A stretch of DNA of 18,172 bases from JBIKLM01 sp044375105. Its GTDB lineage: Bacteria > Planctomycetota > UBA1135 > GCA-002686595. This document shows positions 1 to 7,212 of the stretch, piece by piece. The DNA is taken from contig JBILNK010000078.1 in the NCBI GenBank assembly GCA_044375105.1, forward strand, positions 1-18,172, in the 5' to 3' direction. Every line of letters begins with the position of its first letter. Position 1 is the first letter of the stretch. Made by a program: the position numbers and the translations under genes. Below the pieces are notes generated by a model. It ran no database searches, was not told where the DNA came from, and saw nothing but the letters and a program-made list of their open reading frames with translations.

Positions 1-163
1 GGATTCCCCTGGGTACGCCGATCCGGTCAAGCGGGCCGGCCGAAAGAGGCCCGTGGCTCTGCTCAGAGAGCTGACCGAGGAGTCCGCATCCGCTTGGGCG
101 AGGACTCCAGCGGAGTTCTCCCCCCCACCGGCCAGATGTCCGCAGCGCGGCCCCAGGTCAGGG

Positions 164-1819
164 TCAGCGACCCCGACGCCGGGCCAGGCGCTGGACCAGC
201 TCGCGCCATTCCTCGAGCCCGAGCCAGCGCGCCAGGAGGAACTGGGTCAGCACCGCCAGCCCCAGGGCCGGCCCCAGGGCCGCGGCGGCCCCCAGGGGCC
301 CCGCCGGCAGGCCCGGCAGGGCCCCCACGCCGCGCGCGACGACGAAGGCCACCGCCCCCGTCCCAAGGGCACACAGGGTCTGGCGCGCATAGCGAGCCGG
401 CAGATCCGGGCTGGCCCCGGGGAGGCCCAGGCGGCGGGTGAAGCCCGGCAGCAGCAGCAGCAGGTTGGCCCAGGAAGCCAGGGCGGTGCCCAGCGCCAGG
501 CCCTCCACGTCCAGGCCGAGCACGGCCACGAACAGGTAGTTGAGGGCCGTGTTGAGGACCAGCATGGCCACCGAGATGCACACGGGAGTGCGGAAGTCGC
601 CGGCCGCGTAATAGACCCGACTGGCCAGCCCCACGGCGCCGGCAGGGAACAGGGCCAGGGCGGACATGGAGAGCGCCGCGGCGATGCGGGCGGTGCCTTC
701 GGGGCCATAGCGCCCGTGCTGGAACAGGGCCGTGGCGATCTCGGACCCCAAAGCAAACAGGCCCGCGCTGGCCGGCAGGGCCAGGAACGCCACCGCCAGC
801 TGGGCGCGATCGTGCAGGGCGCGCATCTCCTGGGCGCGCCCGACCTGCACCAGCGCCTTGAGAGCCGGAAAGACCGCGCTCGTGGCGGCCGCCGCGACCA
901 GCGCTAGGGGGAACTGCTGGATGCGGTTGGCGTAGTACTGGGCGCTCGGCCCCCCGACCGGCAGCAGGGCCTCGGCCATCAGCCCGTCGATCATCACGTT
1001 GACCTGGTAGACGGCAGCGCCCACCGCCAGCGGCAGGCTCTGGCGCACCACGGCCCAGGCGCTCTGCTCGCTGCGCACGGTCTCCCCGCGCCCGGGCCAG
1101 ACCAGCAGCCCGTGCCGCAGCAGCGCCGGCCATTGCAGGATGAACTGGCTGGCGCCGGCCACGAGCACGATCCAGGCCAGGATGCGCACCTGGGCCAACG
1201 GGGCGGCGTCGGGCCATAGGGCCAGCAACAGCAGCAGGCCCGCCAGCCAGAGCAGATTCATGGCCACCGGTGCGGCCGTGGGGGCGAAGAAGTGGCCGCG
1301 CACGTTCAGCGCGCCCGCCGCCAGGGCCGCCAGGCAGATCCAGACCACGAAGGGCAGCAGCACCATGGTCAGCTCGGCGGCCGCCGCGGCGCCCTCGAGC
1401 TCGCCCAGCCAGCCCGAGCCGAGGGTCGGGATCAGCAGCAGCAGCAGGACCATGCCGGCCGCGGACAGCCCGGTCAGGGTCCAGGTGGTCCAGCGCAGCA
1501 CGCGGCCGAACAGGTTGCGGCCGGCGGCGTCGCCGCGCTGGTGGTCCTCGGCGGTCAGGGCGCTGGTCAGGCTGGTGGCCAGGGCGCCTTCGCCGAACAG
1601 CCGCCGCATCAGATTGGGGATGCGAAAGGCGGTCATGAAGGCGTCGAGCAGCGGCGAGCGATCGCCGAACAACATCGCCGCCAGCACCTCGCGCACCAGG
1701 CCCAGGATGCGGCTGGCCAGGGTCAGGCCGGAAACCAGCAGGGTGCGCGAGAACAGCCCCCGATGTCGGCCGACCAGCTGGTCGGCGCGAGCCTCTCCGG
1801 CGGGGGGCGTCGCGCTCAT
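164..1819 (-). CDS. murJ: Lipid II flippase MurJ (MviN family)
   Basis: This 551-residue polytopic membrane protein is predicted to flip lipid II across the cytoplasmic membrane for peptidoglycan synthesis. The N-terminal segment SRILGLVRE, then LLDAFMTAFRIPNLMRR, then YYANRIQQFP matches the MurJ family. Arg37, Arg43, Asp59, Arg72 and Arg299 align by eye with E. coli MurJ R18, R24, D39, R52 and R270, residues known to matter in the central cavity. Hydrophobic segments recur to the C-terminus, and the length fits the 14-helix family (about 510-550 residues). I chose the ATG at 1819: the reading frame opens 30 codons further upstream, but that part is Gly/Ala-rich and reaches the divergent GST gene. 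A TAGGCT box (1836 to 1831) lies 11 bases before the ATG. A peptidoglycan flippase fits a walled bacterium, including planctomycetes that retain peptidoglycan. No neighbouring gene is a cell-wall gene. Confidence 0.93.
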   Translation of the reverse strand: MSATPPAGEARADQLVGRHRGLFSRTLLVSGLTLASRILGLVREVLAAMLFGDRSPLLDAFMTAFRIPNLMRRLFGEGALATSLTSALTAEDHQRGDAAGRNLFGRVLRWTTWTLTGLSAAGMVLLLLLIPTLGSGWLGELEGAAAAAELTMVLLPFVVWICLAALAAGALNVRGHFFAPTAAPVAMNLLWLAGLLLLLALWPDAAPLAQVRILAWIVLVAGASQFILQWPALLRHGLLVWPGRGETVRSEQSAWAVVRQSLPLAVGAAVYQVNVMIDGLMAEALLPVGGPSAQYYANRIQQFPLALVAAAATSAVFPALKALVQVGRAQEMRALHDRAQLAVAFLALPASAGLFALGSEIATALFQHGRYGPEGTARIAAALSMSALALFPAGAVGLASRVYYAAGDFRTPVCISVAMLVLNTALNYLFVAVLGLDVEGLALGTALASWANLLLLLPGFTRRLGLPGASPDLPARYARQTLCALGTGAVAFVVARGVGALPGLPAGPLGAAAALGPALGLAVLTQFLLARWLGLEEWRELVQRLARRRGR

Positions 1820-1907
1820 GGTGGCCGGGCAGCCTACGGGGTACGCTCCCCCAGCGATAGCCGCACCCCCTCTTCGATCCGCGCCCGGGCCGACCCCACC
1901 CGCTCCC

Positions 1908-2591
1908 ATGGAACCGCTGCTTTTCTACCGCCCCGGCACCTGCGCTCTGGCCGAGATGATCGTGCTCGAGTGGCTGGCGCGCCCCTACCGGCTGTGCCGG
2001 GTCTCCAAGGCCGAGACCGCCAGCCCGGCCTACCTGGCGATCAACCCCCACGGCACCGTGCCCGCCATGCGCCTGGGCAACCTGGTGCTGTTCGAGAACG
2101 GCGCGCTGCTGGCCCATCTCGCGGACACCCACCCGGGCGCCGCCCTGGCGCCGGCCGCGGGCAGCATCGAACGGGCGATCTTGAACCAGTGGCTGTCCTG
2201 GCTCGACAGCGGCTACCACGTCTCCCACTACCCGATCTTCAAGGCCGAGCGCTTCCTCGACGATCCCGCCAGCCACGCGGCCCTCGGCGACAAGGCCAAG
2301 CAGCGCGTGGCCCAACACCTGCGCTTCCTCGACACGCACCTGGCCGGCAAGGACTTCTTCATGCTCGGCAAACGCACCGTGCTGGACGCCTACTTCGTGG
2401 CCATCGGCCGCTGGTCGCGGCGCTTCCACGACTACCCGAGCCTGTGCCCCAACGTCGATCGCTACCTGCTGCGCATGGACCAGGACCCGGGCGTGGCCAT
2501 GGCCAAAGCCATCGAAGGCGGCGAAGCGACGCCGCTCCCCCAGGGCCACTGCCGGGGCCACGTGGGCCTGCTCGACAGCTTGAGGGTGTGA
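1908..2591 (+). CDS. Glutathione S-transferase family protein (beta-class-like)
   Basis: This 227-residue soluble protein has the two-domain GST layout. The thioredoxin-like N-terminal domain (about 1-80) starts LLFYRPGTCALAE, where Tyr7 and Cys12 correspond to the Tyr/Cys pair of bacterial beta-class GSTs. The cis-proline loop is NPHGTVPAM (Pro52). The glutathione gamma-glutamyl site reads ENGALL, with Glu63-Asn64 where most family members have Glu/Asp-Ser. The all-alpha C-terminal domain (about 90-210) carries the N-capping box TVLD (Thr157 to Asp160). Together these support glutathione-type conjugation or reductase activity, but the substrate cannot be told. The ATG at 1908 is the natural family start; the upstream part of the frame is antisense to murJ. 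It is transcribed divergently from murJ, with 88 bases between the starts. No clear Shine-Dalgarno sequence precedes it. A hairpin cluster follows the stop. Confidence 0.88.
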   Translation: MEPLLFYRPGTCALAEMIVLEWLARPYRLCRVSKAETASPAYLAINPHGTVPAMRLGNLVLFENGALLAHLADTHPGAALAPAAGSIERAILNQWLSWLDSGYHVSHYPIFKAERFLDDPASHAALGDKAKQRVAQHLRFLDTHLAGKDFFMLGKRTVLDAYFVAIGRWSRRFHDYPSLCPNVDRYLLRMDQDPGVAMAKAIEGGEATPLPQGHCRGHVGLLDSLRV

Positions 2592-2595
2592 CTCG

Positions 2596-2644
2596 GGCCG
2601 CCTTCGGCGGCCGGAGTTTGTGGTTAGGGCCGCCTTCGGCGGCC
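2596..2644 (+). repeat. Two direct copies of a perfect GC hairpin
   Basis: GGCCGCC-TTC-GGCGGCC occurs at 2596-2612 and again at 2628-2644. Each is a perfect 7-bp stem with a 3-base loop. The identical block (GGGCCGCC...GGCCGGAG, 22 bases) repeats with a 32-base period. It begins 4 bases after the GST stop codon, so it probably takes part in transcription termination or mRNA 3'-end protection. Neither copy is followed by a T-tract. Confidence 0.7.
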
Positions 2645-2650
2645 GGAGGG

Positions 2651-2691
2651 CCTGGGATCGGCGCATCGCGCCGATCCCAGGCTGTAGTTTT
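2651..2691 (+). terminator. Strong hairpin, probable terminator of the GST gene
   Basis: A perfect 14-bp inverted repeat (2651-2664 with 2668-2681) has loop ATC and is followed by CTGTAG and then TTTT at 2688-2691. The stem plus short T-run fits an intrinsic terminator for the GST transcript. Its left arm contains TGGGATCGGCGC, a core also seen in the two larger intergenic elements near 2900 and 9893. Confidence 0.6.
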
Positions 2692-2865
2692 CGGGGGAGT
2701 TGCGGGAAGCGATTCGCGGGAATTCGGGCGGCTGTCAGCCAATAGAAGCAGTCTCTGGGGAGGGCTAGGCGCGCGCCAGCTGCGCTCCGGGCTCTGGACC
2801 TCCAGGGGGCCCCTGCGCCCCGTCGCCCAGGCGATTACCCGAAGCCCCGATCTCTGGACGCCACT

Positions 2866-2982
2866 GTGTGCTGGGGCGGCTTGACGGCGGGCACAGAGGT
2901 TGAGATCGACGCTGCGCGGCGATTCTTTCCCGGCCTCTGAGGCGCGGTGGTCGATCGACGGCCGCGCCGTGCGGGAGTCCGC
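2866..2982 (+). ncRNA. Structured intergenic element, copy A
   Basis: Three consecutive stem-loops lie between the GST terminator and the ABC exporter. The first, 2894-2939, pairs CAGAGGTTG with CGGCCTCTG (six Watson-Crick pairs, two T.G wobbles, then G-C). It has an inner stem GATCGACGC / GCGGCGATT around loop TGC. The second, 2941-2968, is a perfect 7-bp stem GGCGCGG / CCGCGCC with GTC/GAC nested inside. The third, 2971-2982, is GCGG / CCGC. The first stem-loop is about 77% identical over 46 bases to 9886-9931 (copy B). Function and strand are unknown: it could be a structured RNA, a REP-like DNA element or a leader structure. No convincing small gene overlaps it. The rest of 2692-3061 shows nothing recognisable. 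Confidence 0.4.
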
Positions 2983-3061
2983 GGTCCTGCGCTGAACATC
3001 GAAGCGGGCCGCGGAGCTGGGGCCAGCGTGGCGGTCGGCGGGGCAACGCCCGGGGTGGAGT

Positions 3062-3067
3062 TAAGCT
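3062..3067 (+). promoter_or_regulatory. Possible -10 box (TAAGCT) 8 bases before the exporter ATG
   Basis: TAAGCT fits the loose TANNNT -10 pattern and ends 8 bases before the ATG at 3076. Transcription would then start at or just before the start codon. It is the weakest of four similar sites in this window, matching TATAAT at only three of six positions, and no -35 box was recognised. Confidence 0.3.
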
Positions 3068-3075
3068 CTGTCGCA

Positions 3076-4917
3076 ATGAGCGCCGAGTCCCCGACTTCAG
3101 GCTCGGCGAGGCCGGAAACCGTGAGCTTCCGGCGCCTGTTCGGCCTCGCGCGGGGGCATCTGGGACCCCTGGTGCTGGCGACAGTCCTGCTGCTCGCGGC
3201 CAGCTCGATCGGGCTGTGGATCCCGCGCCTGGCCGGGGGCGTGGTCGACACGGCGCTCGAGCGGGCCAGCCTGGAGGATCTGCGCCGGGTCGTGGTCGGT
3301 CTGATCGGCTTGTTCGCCCTGCTCGGGGTCGTGGGATACTTCGAGAGCTACCTCCTGGGGGCGACCGGGGCTCGGCTGCTGCTGGAGCTGCGCTCCAAGC
3401 TGTTCGATCGCTTGATCGGCCTGACGCCGGGATTCTTCGATCACCGCCGCGTCGGCGAATTGCTCTCGCGCCTGGGCTCGGATCTGACGCTGGTGCAGGG
3501 CGCCCTGACCCACCAGATCCCCGCCGGTCTGCAGGCGCTGGTGCGCCTGATCGGAACCCTCGGGATCCTGTTCTACCTCGAGACGCGCCTGACCCTGCTG
3601 GCCCTGGCGGTCGTGCCGCCGGTGGTCCTGGTGGCGGTCTACTTCGGGGGCCGCCTGCAGCGCGTCTCCACGCGCGCCCGCGACGCCACGGCCGAAACTG
3701 CGGCCCTGGCCGAGGAGTCGCTGGCCGGCATCCGCACCGTGCAGGCCCACGGCGCCGAGCCGCGCATGCAGAGCCGCTTCGCCGCGGCGCTCGGGGACCT
3801 GCTGCGCGTGCAATTGCGCCATTCCCGGCTGAGCGCCGCCTTCTCTGGGGTGGTCACGTTCGCTTCCTTCTCGGCCTTCGGCCTGGTGCTCGGCTACGGC
3901 GGCCAGCTGATGCTCGAAGAGCGCTTGAGCGCGGGCGAGCTGACTTCCTTCTTGCTCTACACCTTTTCCGTGGCGGTTTCCGTCGGGCAGCTCGGCGGAC
4001 TCTACGCCGGCTACCGCGAACTGCGCGGCGCCAGCGTGCGGCTCTTCGAACTGCTCGACACCGAGCCCCTGGTGGAAGACCCGGCCCGTTCGAATCCCCC
4101 AGCGCAGCCCTTCGCCATGGGACCGGGCGAGCTCTCGATCGAAGACCTGCGCTTTCGCTACCCGGGGAACACCAAGCCGGCCCTCGACGGGCTGTCGCTG
4201 CACGTGCCCGGTGGGTCCTTGGTGGCCCTGGTCGGCCCGAGCGGCTCCGGCAAGAGCACCCTGTTCGCCCTGTTGCTGCGCTTCTACGGCGCCGAATCGG
4301 GCCGCATCGCCATCGACGGTCGCGACATCGCCAGCATCGGCCTCGCCGACCTGCGCCGCTCGATCGCCACGGTGCCCCAGGAGGTCTTCCTGTTCTCGGG
4401 CACCATCGCCGAAAACCTGCGCCTGGCCGCTCCAGAAGCGAGCCTCGAACGCTTGGAAGCGGCGGCGGCCGCCGCCGGCGCCCTCGAGTTCATCCGCGCC
4501 ACCGAACAGGGCTTCGAGACCCAGATCGGCGAGCGCGGCATCCGCCTGTCCGCTGGCCAGCGCCAGCGTCTGGCCATCGCCCGAGCCTTCCTGGCGGATC
4601 CGCGCCTGCTGCTGCTCGACGAAGCGACCAGCTCCCTCGACGCCGATTCGGAGGCCATCGTGCAGGCGGCTCTGGAGCGCCTGTTCGTCGGCCGCACCAC
4701 GCTGGTCATCGCGCACCGCCTGGCCACCGCCCGCCGAGCCGACCGCATCCACGTGATCGAGGCCGGTCGCATCGCCGCCAGCGGCACCCACGCCGAACTC
4801 TACGCCAGCAGCGAACTCTACCGACGCTATTGGTCCCTGCAGTCCCTGGCCGGCGAGTCGCCGCGGGCAAATGAACTCGAACCGCTGGATGCAGACCCAG
4901 AGCCGCGGGTGCCCTGA
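3076..4917 (+). CDS. Half-size ABC exporter (fused transmembrane and ATPase domains)
   Basis: This 613-residue protein is a type IV ABC exporter subunit that should work as a homodimer in the cytoplasmic membrane. The transmembrane domain spans about 20-325. The nucleotide-binding domain (about 355-590) has all motifs in order: Walker A GPSGSGKST (387-395, Lys393), Q-loop Gln435 in VPQEVFLFSGTIAENL, signature LSAGQRQR (491-498), Walker B LLLLDE (Asp515, Glu516), D-loop SSLD and switch His547 in IAHRL. The signature reads LSAGQ instead of LSGGQ, a tolerated variant. Overall it resembles the MsbA/BmrA/LmrA group, so lipids or drugs are possible cargo, but the substrate cannot be inferred. The ATG at 3076 is preferred: the frame opens at a GTG at 2947, but that extension is non-helical and overlaps a structured element. 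The gene stands alone and converges on the sigma gene, leaving 30 bases between the stops. Confidence 0.93.
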   Translation: MSAESPTSGSARPETVSFRRLFGLARGHLGPLVLATVLLLAASSIGLWIPRLAGGVVDTALERASLEDLRRVVVGLIGLFALLGVVGYFESYLLGATGARLLLELRSKLFDRLIGLTPGFFDHRRVGELLSRLGSDLTLVQGALTHQIPAGLQALVRLIGTLGILFYLETRLTLLALAVVPPVVLVAVYFGGRLQRVSTRARDATAETAALAEESLAGIRTVQAHGAEPRMQSRFAAALGDLLRVQLRHSRLSAAFSGVVTFASFSAFGLVLGYGGQLMLEERLSAGELTSFLLYTFSVAVSVGQLGGLYAGYRELRGASVRLFELLDTEPLVEDPARSNPPAQPFAMGPGELSIEDLRFRYPGNTKPALDGLSLHVPGGSLVALVGPSGSGKSTLFALLLRFYGAESGRIAIDGRDIASIGLADLRRSIATVPQEVFLFSGTIAENLRLAAPEASLERLEAAAAAAGALEFIRATEQGFETQIGERGIRLSAGQRQRLAIARAFLADPRLLLLDEATSSLDADSEAIVQAALERLFVGRTTLVIAHRLATARRADRIHVIEAGRIAASGTHAELYASSELYRRYWSLQSLAGESPRANELEPLDADPEPRVP

Positions 4918-4947
4918 GTTTCCAGGGGATTCCGGCCGGCGGCTTGG

Positions 4948-6540
4948 CTACCAGAGCGGCGCGTCCGCGCCCCTGCGCAGGGATGCGAGGCGGCGTTCGA
5001 GCAGGCGGCGTTCGGGGGCGCTGCACGGGAAGGCCAGGGCGCCGAGCAGGGCTTGTTCGGCCTCGGCGTGGCGGCCGAGCAGCCAGCAGAACTGGGCGCG
5101 GGTGGCGAGGCGCAGGGAGTACGCGGCCAGCGGCCCTTCGGCGGCGAGTTCGTCGAGGGCCGCGAGGCCCGCGGCGGGACCTTCGGTCTTGGCGATCGCG
5201 ACGGCGCGGTTGAGGCGCACCACGGGGTCGTCGCGCAGGGTCAGCAGGCGGTCGTATTCGCGCTGGATCGCGGGCCAGTCGGTGCGGTCGGCGTCGGGCG
5301 CCCGGGCGTGGAGAGAGGCGATGGCGGCCTCGGCGTGCAGCGCGGTCAGCTCCTCGCCGGCGATGCTCCGGCGGAAATGATCGAATCCGGCCGCGAGCCA
5401 GCGCGCATTCCAGCGGCTGCGGTCCTGGTGCACCAAGGTCAAGACTTCACCCTGCGCATCGACCCGCGCCGGCAGCCGGGCGCCGAGCAGGTACATCAGC
5501 GCCAACAGGGCGTGCACGTTGGGCCGCGCGGTCAGCGGGTGCTCAGCGAGCAGCTCGGCCAGCCGCAGCGCCTCGTGTACCAGCTCGAGCTGCACCAGCT
5601 CCTCGCCGCGGTGCGCGCGATAGCCCTCGTTGAAGACCAGGCGCAGCACGTCGAGCACATCCGCCAAGCGTTCGCTGAGCTGCCCGGGCGGGGGCAGCTC
5701 GAAGGCCAATGGCTCAGCCTCGAGCCGCGAGCGTGCACGCGTCAGCCGCTGGGCGATGGTGCCTTCCTTGGTCAGCAGCGCGGCCGCGATGGCGCTGTTG
5801 CCGAAGCCGCACACGGTTTTGAGCACCAGGGGCAGGCGCACCTCCTCGGGCAGCGCTGGGTGCGCGCACATGAACAGCATGCGCAGGGTGTCGTCGGCCG
5901 GGGATTCGCTGGCCAGCAGCGAGGTGAAGGCTTCGGCCGGCGCGTCCGTGCCCGCACCGAGCGCGGCGTTCGCGCCCTGGCTGGACAGGGCGTCGACACC
6001 GCGTCGCCTGGCCAGAGCGGCCAGTTCCCGCTCGATCTGATCGCCGAGCTTGCGTCGGCGCAGCCCGTCCAGCGCGAGGTTGCGCGCCGTGGTCAGCAGC
6101 CAGGCCTGGGGATCGCTGGGCACCCCCGATGCCGGCCAATGCCGCAGCGCGCGCAGGAGCGCCTCCTGGACCACGTCCTCCGCCAGTTGCAGGCGCGCCG
6201 GCCCGAGCAGGCGCACGAGCTTGGCCACCAGTTCGCCGTAGCCGCGGCGCACGATGGTCTCGACCGCGGCGCTCGTTGGCGACGCGGCGGCTGGCGACGC
6301 GGCGGGTGGCGACGCGGCGGGTGGCACTTCAGCGCGAGGCACTTCAGCGCGAGGCACTTCAGCGCGAGGCGCGTCAGCGTGCAGCGCATCGGCGTCAGGC
6401 ACGGCGGCGTTGGTCGCGTCGCCGTGAGGTGCCGCAGGATGTGGCACCTCGACGGGCGGGACCGAGACGGGCGGTGGCACGGCGCCGCCGTGGCCCCCAG
6501 CGGGGGCCGCGGCGTTCCGCAGGGGCTCCCGCGGATTCAC
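4948..6540 (-). CDS. ECF42-like RNA polymerase sigma factor with C-terminal extension
   Basis: This 530-residue sigma-70 family regulator has an unusual N-terminus. Residues 1-92 are Pro/Ala-rich low complexity with pentapeptide repeats (PRAEV, PPAAS). Region 2 (about 93-165) includes AEDVVQEALLRALRHWP and PQAWLLTTARNLALDGLRR. Region 4 (about 215-275) includes LPLVLKTVCGFGNSAIAAALLTKEGTIAQRLTRAR. A long C-terminal part follows: a DUF6596-type domain (about 290-395, with LRLVFNEGY) and a TPR-like helical tail. This is the ECF42 architecture, in which the C-terminal extension is thought to control activity instead of a classical anti-sigma factor. The start is taken as GTG at 6540, with GAGGGAG just upstream and 10 bases after the YCII stop. 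In-frame GTGs inside the repeats (for example residues 62, 67 and 72) are alternatives that would remove most of the extension. It is very probably co-transcribed with the YCII gene. Confidence 0.9.
   Translation of the reverse strand: MNPREPLRNAAAPAGGHGGAVPPPVSVPPVEVPHPAAPHGDATNAAVPDADALHADAPRAEVPRAEVPRAEVPPAASPPAASPAAASPTSAAVETIVRRGYGELVAKLVRLLGPARLQLAEDVVQEALLRALRHWPASGVPSDPQAWLLTTARNLALDGLRRRKLGDQIERELAALARRRGVDALSSQGANAALGAGTDAPAEAFTSLLASESPADDTLRMLFMCAHPALPEEVRLPLVLKTVCGFGNSAIAAALLTKEGTIAQRLTRARSRLEAEPLAFELPPPGQLSERLADVLDVLRLVFNEGYRAHRGEELVQLELVHEALRLAELLAEHPLTARPNVHALLALMYLLGARLPARVDAQGEVLTLVHQDRSRWNARWLAAGFDHFRRSIAGEELTALHAEAAIASLHARAPDADRTDWPAIQREYDRLLTLRDDPVVRLNRAVAIAKTEGPAAGLAALDELAAEGPLAAYSLRLATRAQFCWLLGRHAEAEQALLGALAFPCSAPERRLLERRLASLRRGADAPLW
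6278..6367 (-). repeat. 15-bp tandem repeats encoding pentapeptides in the sigma factor
   Basis: Two adjoining arrays keep one 15-bp period. GGCGACGCGGCGG(C/G)T occurs at 6278-6292, 6293-6307 and 6308-6322, and GGCACTTCAGCGCGA is perfect at 6323-6337, 6338-6352 and 6353-6367. Decayed copies continue to about 6412. The unit is a multiple of three, so copy-number change keeps the sigma gene in frame. In protein they give PPAAS-like and PRAEV-like pentapeptides. The near-perfect copies imply recent slippage or duplication. Confidence 0.9.
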
Positions 6541-6550
6541 GCTCCCTCGC

Positions 6551-6922
6551 TCACTGTTCCGGACCTCCCATGAAGTCGATCTCGCGCACCTCGATCGACC
6601 CGAAGCGGAAATGGGGGTGGCCTTCGCAGAGCTTGACCGCATGGTCGTAGTCCCGTGCGCTGATCAGGTACACCCCGCCGACCACCTCCTTGGTCTCCAC
6701 GTAGGGGCCGTCCTTGGCGCTCACGTGCTTGCCAATCGCATCGGGCTCGAGCACGCGCCCGCCCTCGTTCTGCAGCTTGCGCCCGAGCTGCAGGTTGCCG
6801 CTCTTGGCCAGCTTGGCCCCCCAGGCCTCGTAGGCGGCCAGGATCTCGCCGAACTGCTCCGGCCCGATGCCGGAGAGGTCCTTGGTGATGTCGTCGCGCA
6901 GGATCAGCATGTACTTGGGCAT
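6551..6922 (-). CDS. YCII/DGPF-domain protein
   Basis: This 123-residue soluble protein begins MPKYMLILRDD and shows the ferredoxin-like YCII/YciI fold pattern. Markers are LILRDD at the N-terminus, AYEAWGAKLAKSGNL with LQLGRKLQ, DGPYVETKEVVGGVYLI and AVKLCEGHPHFRFGSIEVREI. The DGPF-type motif appears as DGPYVETKE. The biochemical role of these proteins is not settled. They are typical genetic partners of ECF41/ECF42-type sigma factors, and here the ECF42-like gene follows after only 10 bases. The start at 6922 is supported by GAGGGAG about 8 bases upstream and by family alignment; a longer frame up to 6985 is Arg/Pro-rich and unlikely. The gene is divergent from the MmcQ gene with a 290-base gap in which I found no clear promoter for this direction. 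Confidence 0.9.
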   Translation of the reverse strand: MPKYMLILRDDITKDLSGIGPEQFGEILAAYEAWGAKLAKSGNLQLGRKLQNEGGRVLEPDAIGKHVSAKDGPYVETKEVVGGVYLISARDYDHAVKLCEGHPHFRFGSIEVREIDFMGGPEQ

Positions 6923-7199
6923 GGTCGGTCTCCCTCGTGGGGTTCCAGGGCTTCGGGTTCGTTGGGGACGCGGCCGGAGCACCACGCCCCCGCCGCCCCA
7001 GGAGGACGAGCGGGCACCCGCGCTTTCTACAGGGTCCGCAGAATTCTCGCAGCACCCGCGGGCTTCGACCGAGACCCCGGGCCGTTCATGGGGGCAAAGG
7101 CTGCCGGCGCCCGCCCCGCTTGGTTGGGCCTTCCGTGTCGACGCCTTCGGGAGCCACAGCGCCGGGTTTCGTCCCCAGGCTCGGGGGTCCTGCGAGGCT

Positions 7200-7205
7200 T
7201 AGAAT
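7200..7205 (+). promoter_or_regulatory. -10-like box TAGAAT directly before the MmcQ gene
   Basis: TAGAAT matches TATAAT at five of six positions and ends 7 bases before the ATG at 7213, so the transcript would start at about the start codon. No good -35 hexamer is seen 16-18 bases upstream, and no Shine-Dalgarno sequence lies between box and start. Confidence 0.45.
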
Positions 7206-7212
7206 CTCGTCC

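Noticed and set aside
63..2666. Very long minus-strand open frame (867 codons) across murJ and the GST gene
   Set aside because: It is a different frame over murJ and antisense to the GST gene. Its translation is Arg/Gly/Pro/Ala-rich without family motifs. Such frames are expected in DNA with strong G/C third-position bias.
3097..4791. 564-codon frame antisense to the ABC exporter
   Set aside because: Translation is Gln/Gly/Ala-rich low complexity, and the sense strand carries every ABC motif; codon-bias shadow.
4912..4927. CCCTG/CAGGG hairpin between the convergent exporter and sigma genes
   Set aside because: Only 5 bp, overlaps the exporter stop codon and lacks a T-run; too weak to call a terminator.
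5053..6573. 506-codon plus-strand frame opposite the sigma factor
   Set aside because: Gln/Gly/Arg-rich with no domain resemblance; antisense to a clear ECF42-type protein.
7136..7141. TGTCGA hexamer upstream of the MmcQ gene, similar to the -35 motif I recall for ECF42 targets
   Set aside because: No matching -10 element lies 16-17 bases downstream and the hexamer overlaps a common palindrome (GTCGAC). It also points away from the sigma/YCII genes.
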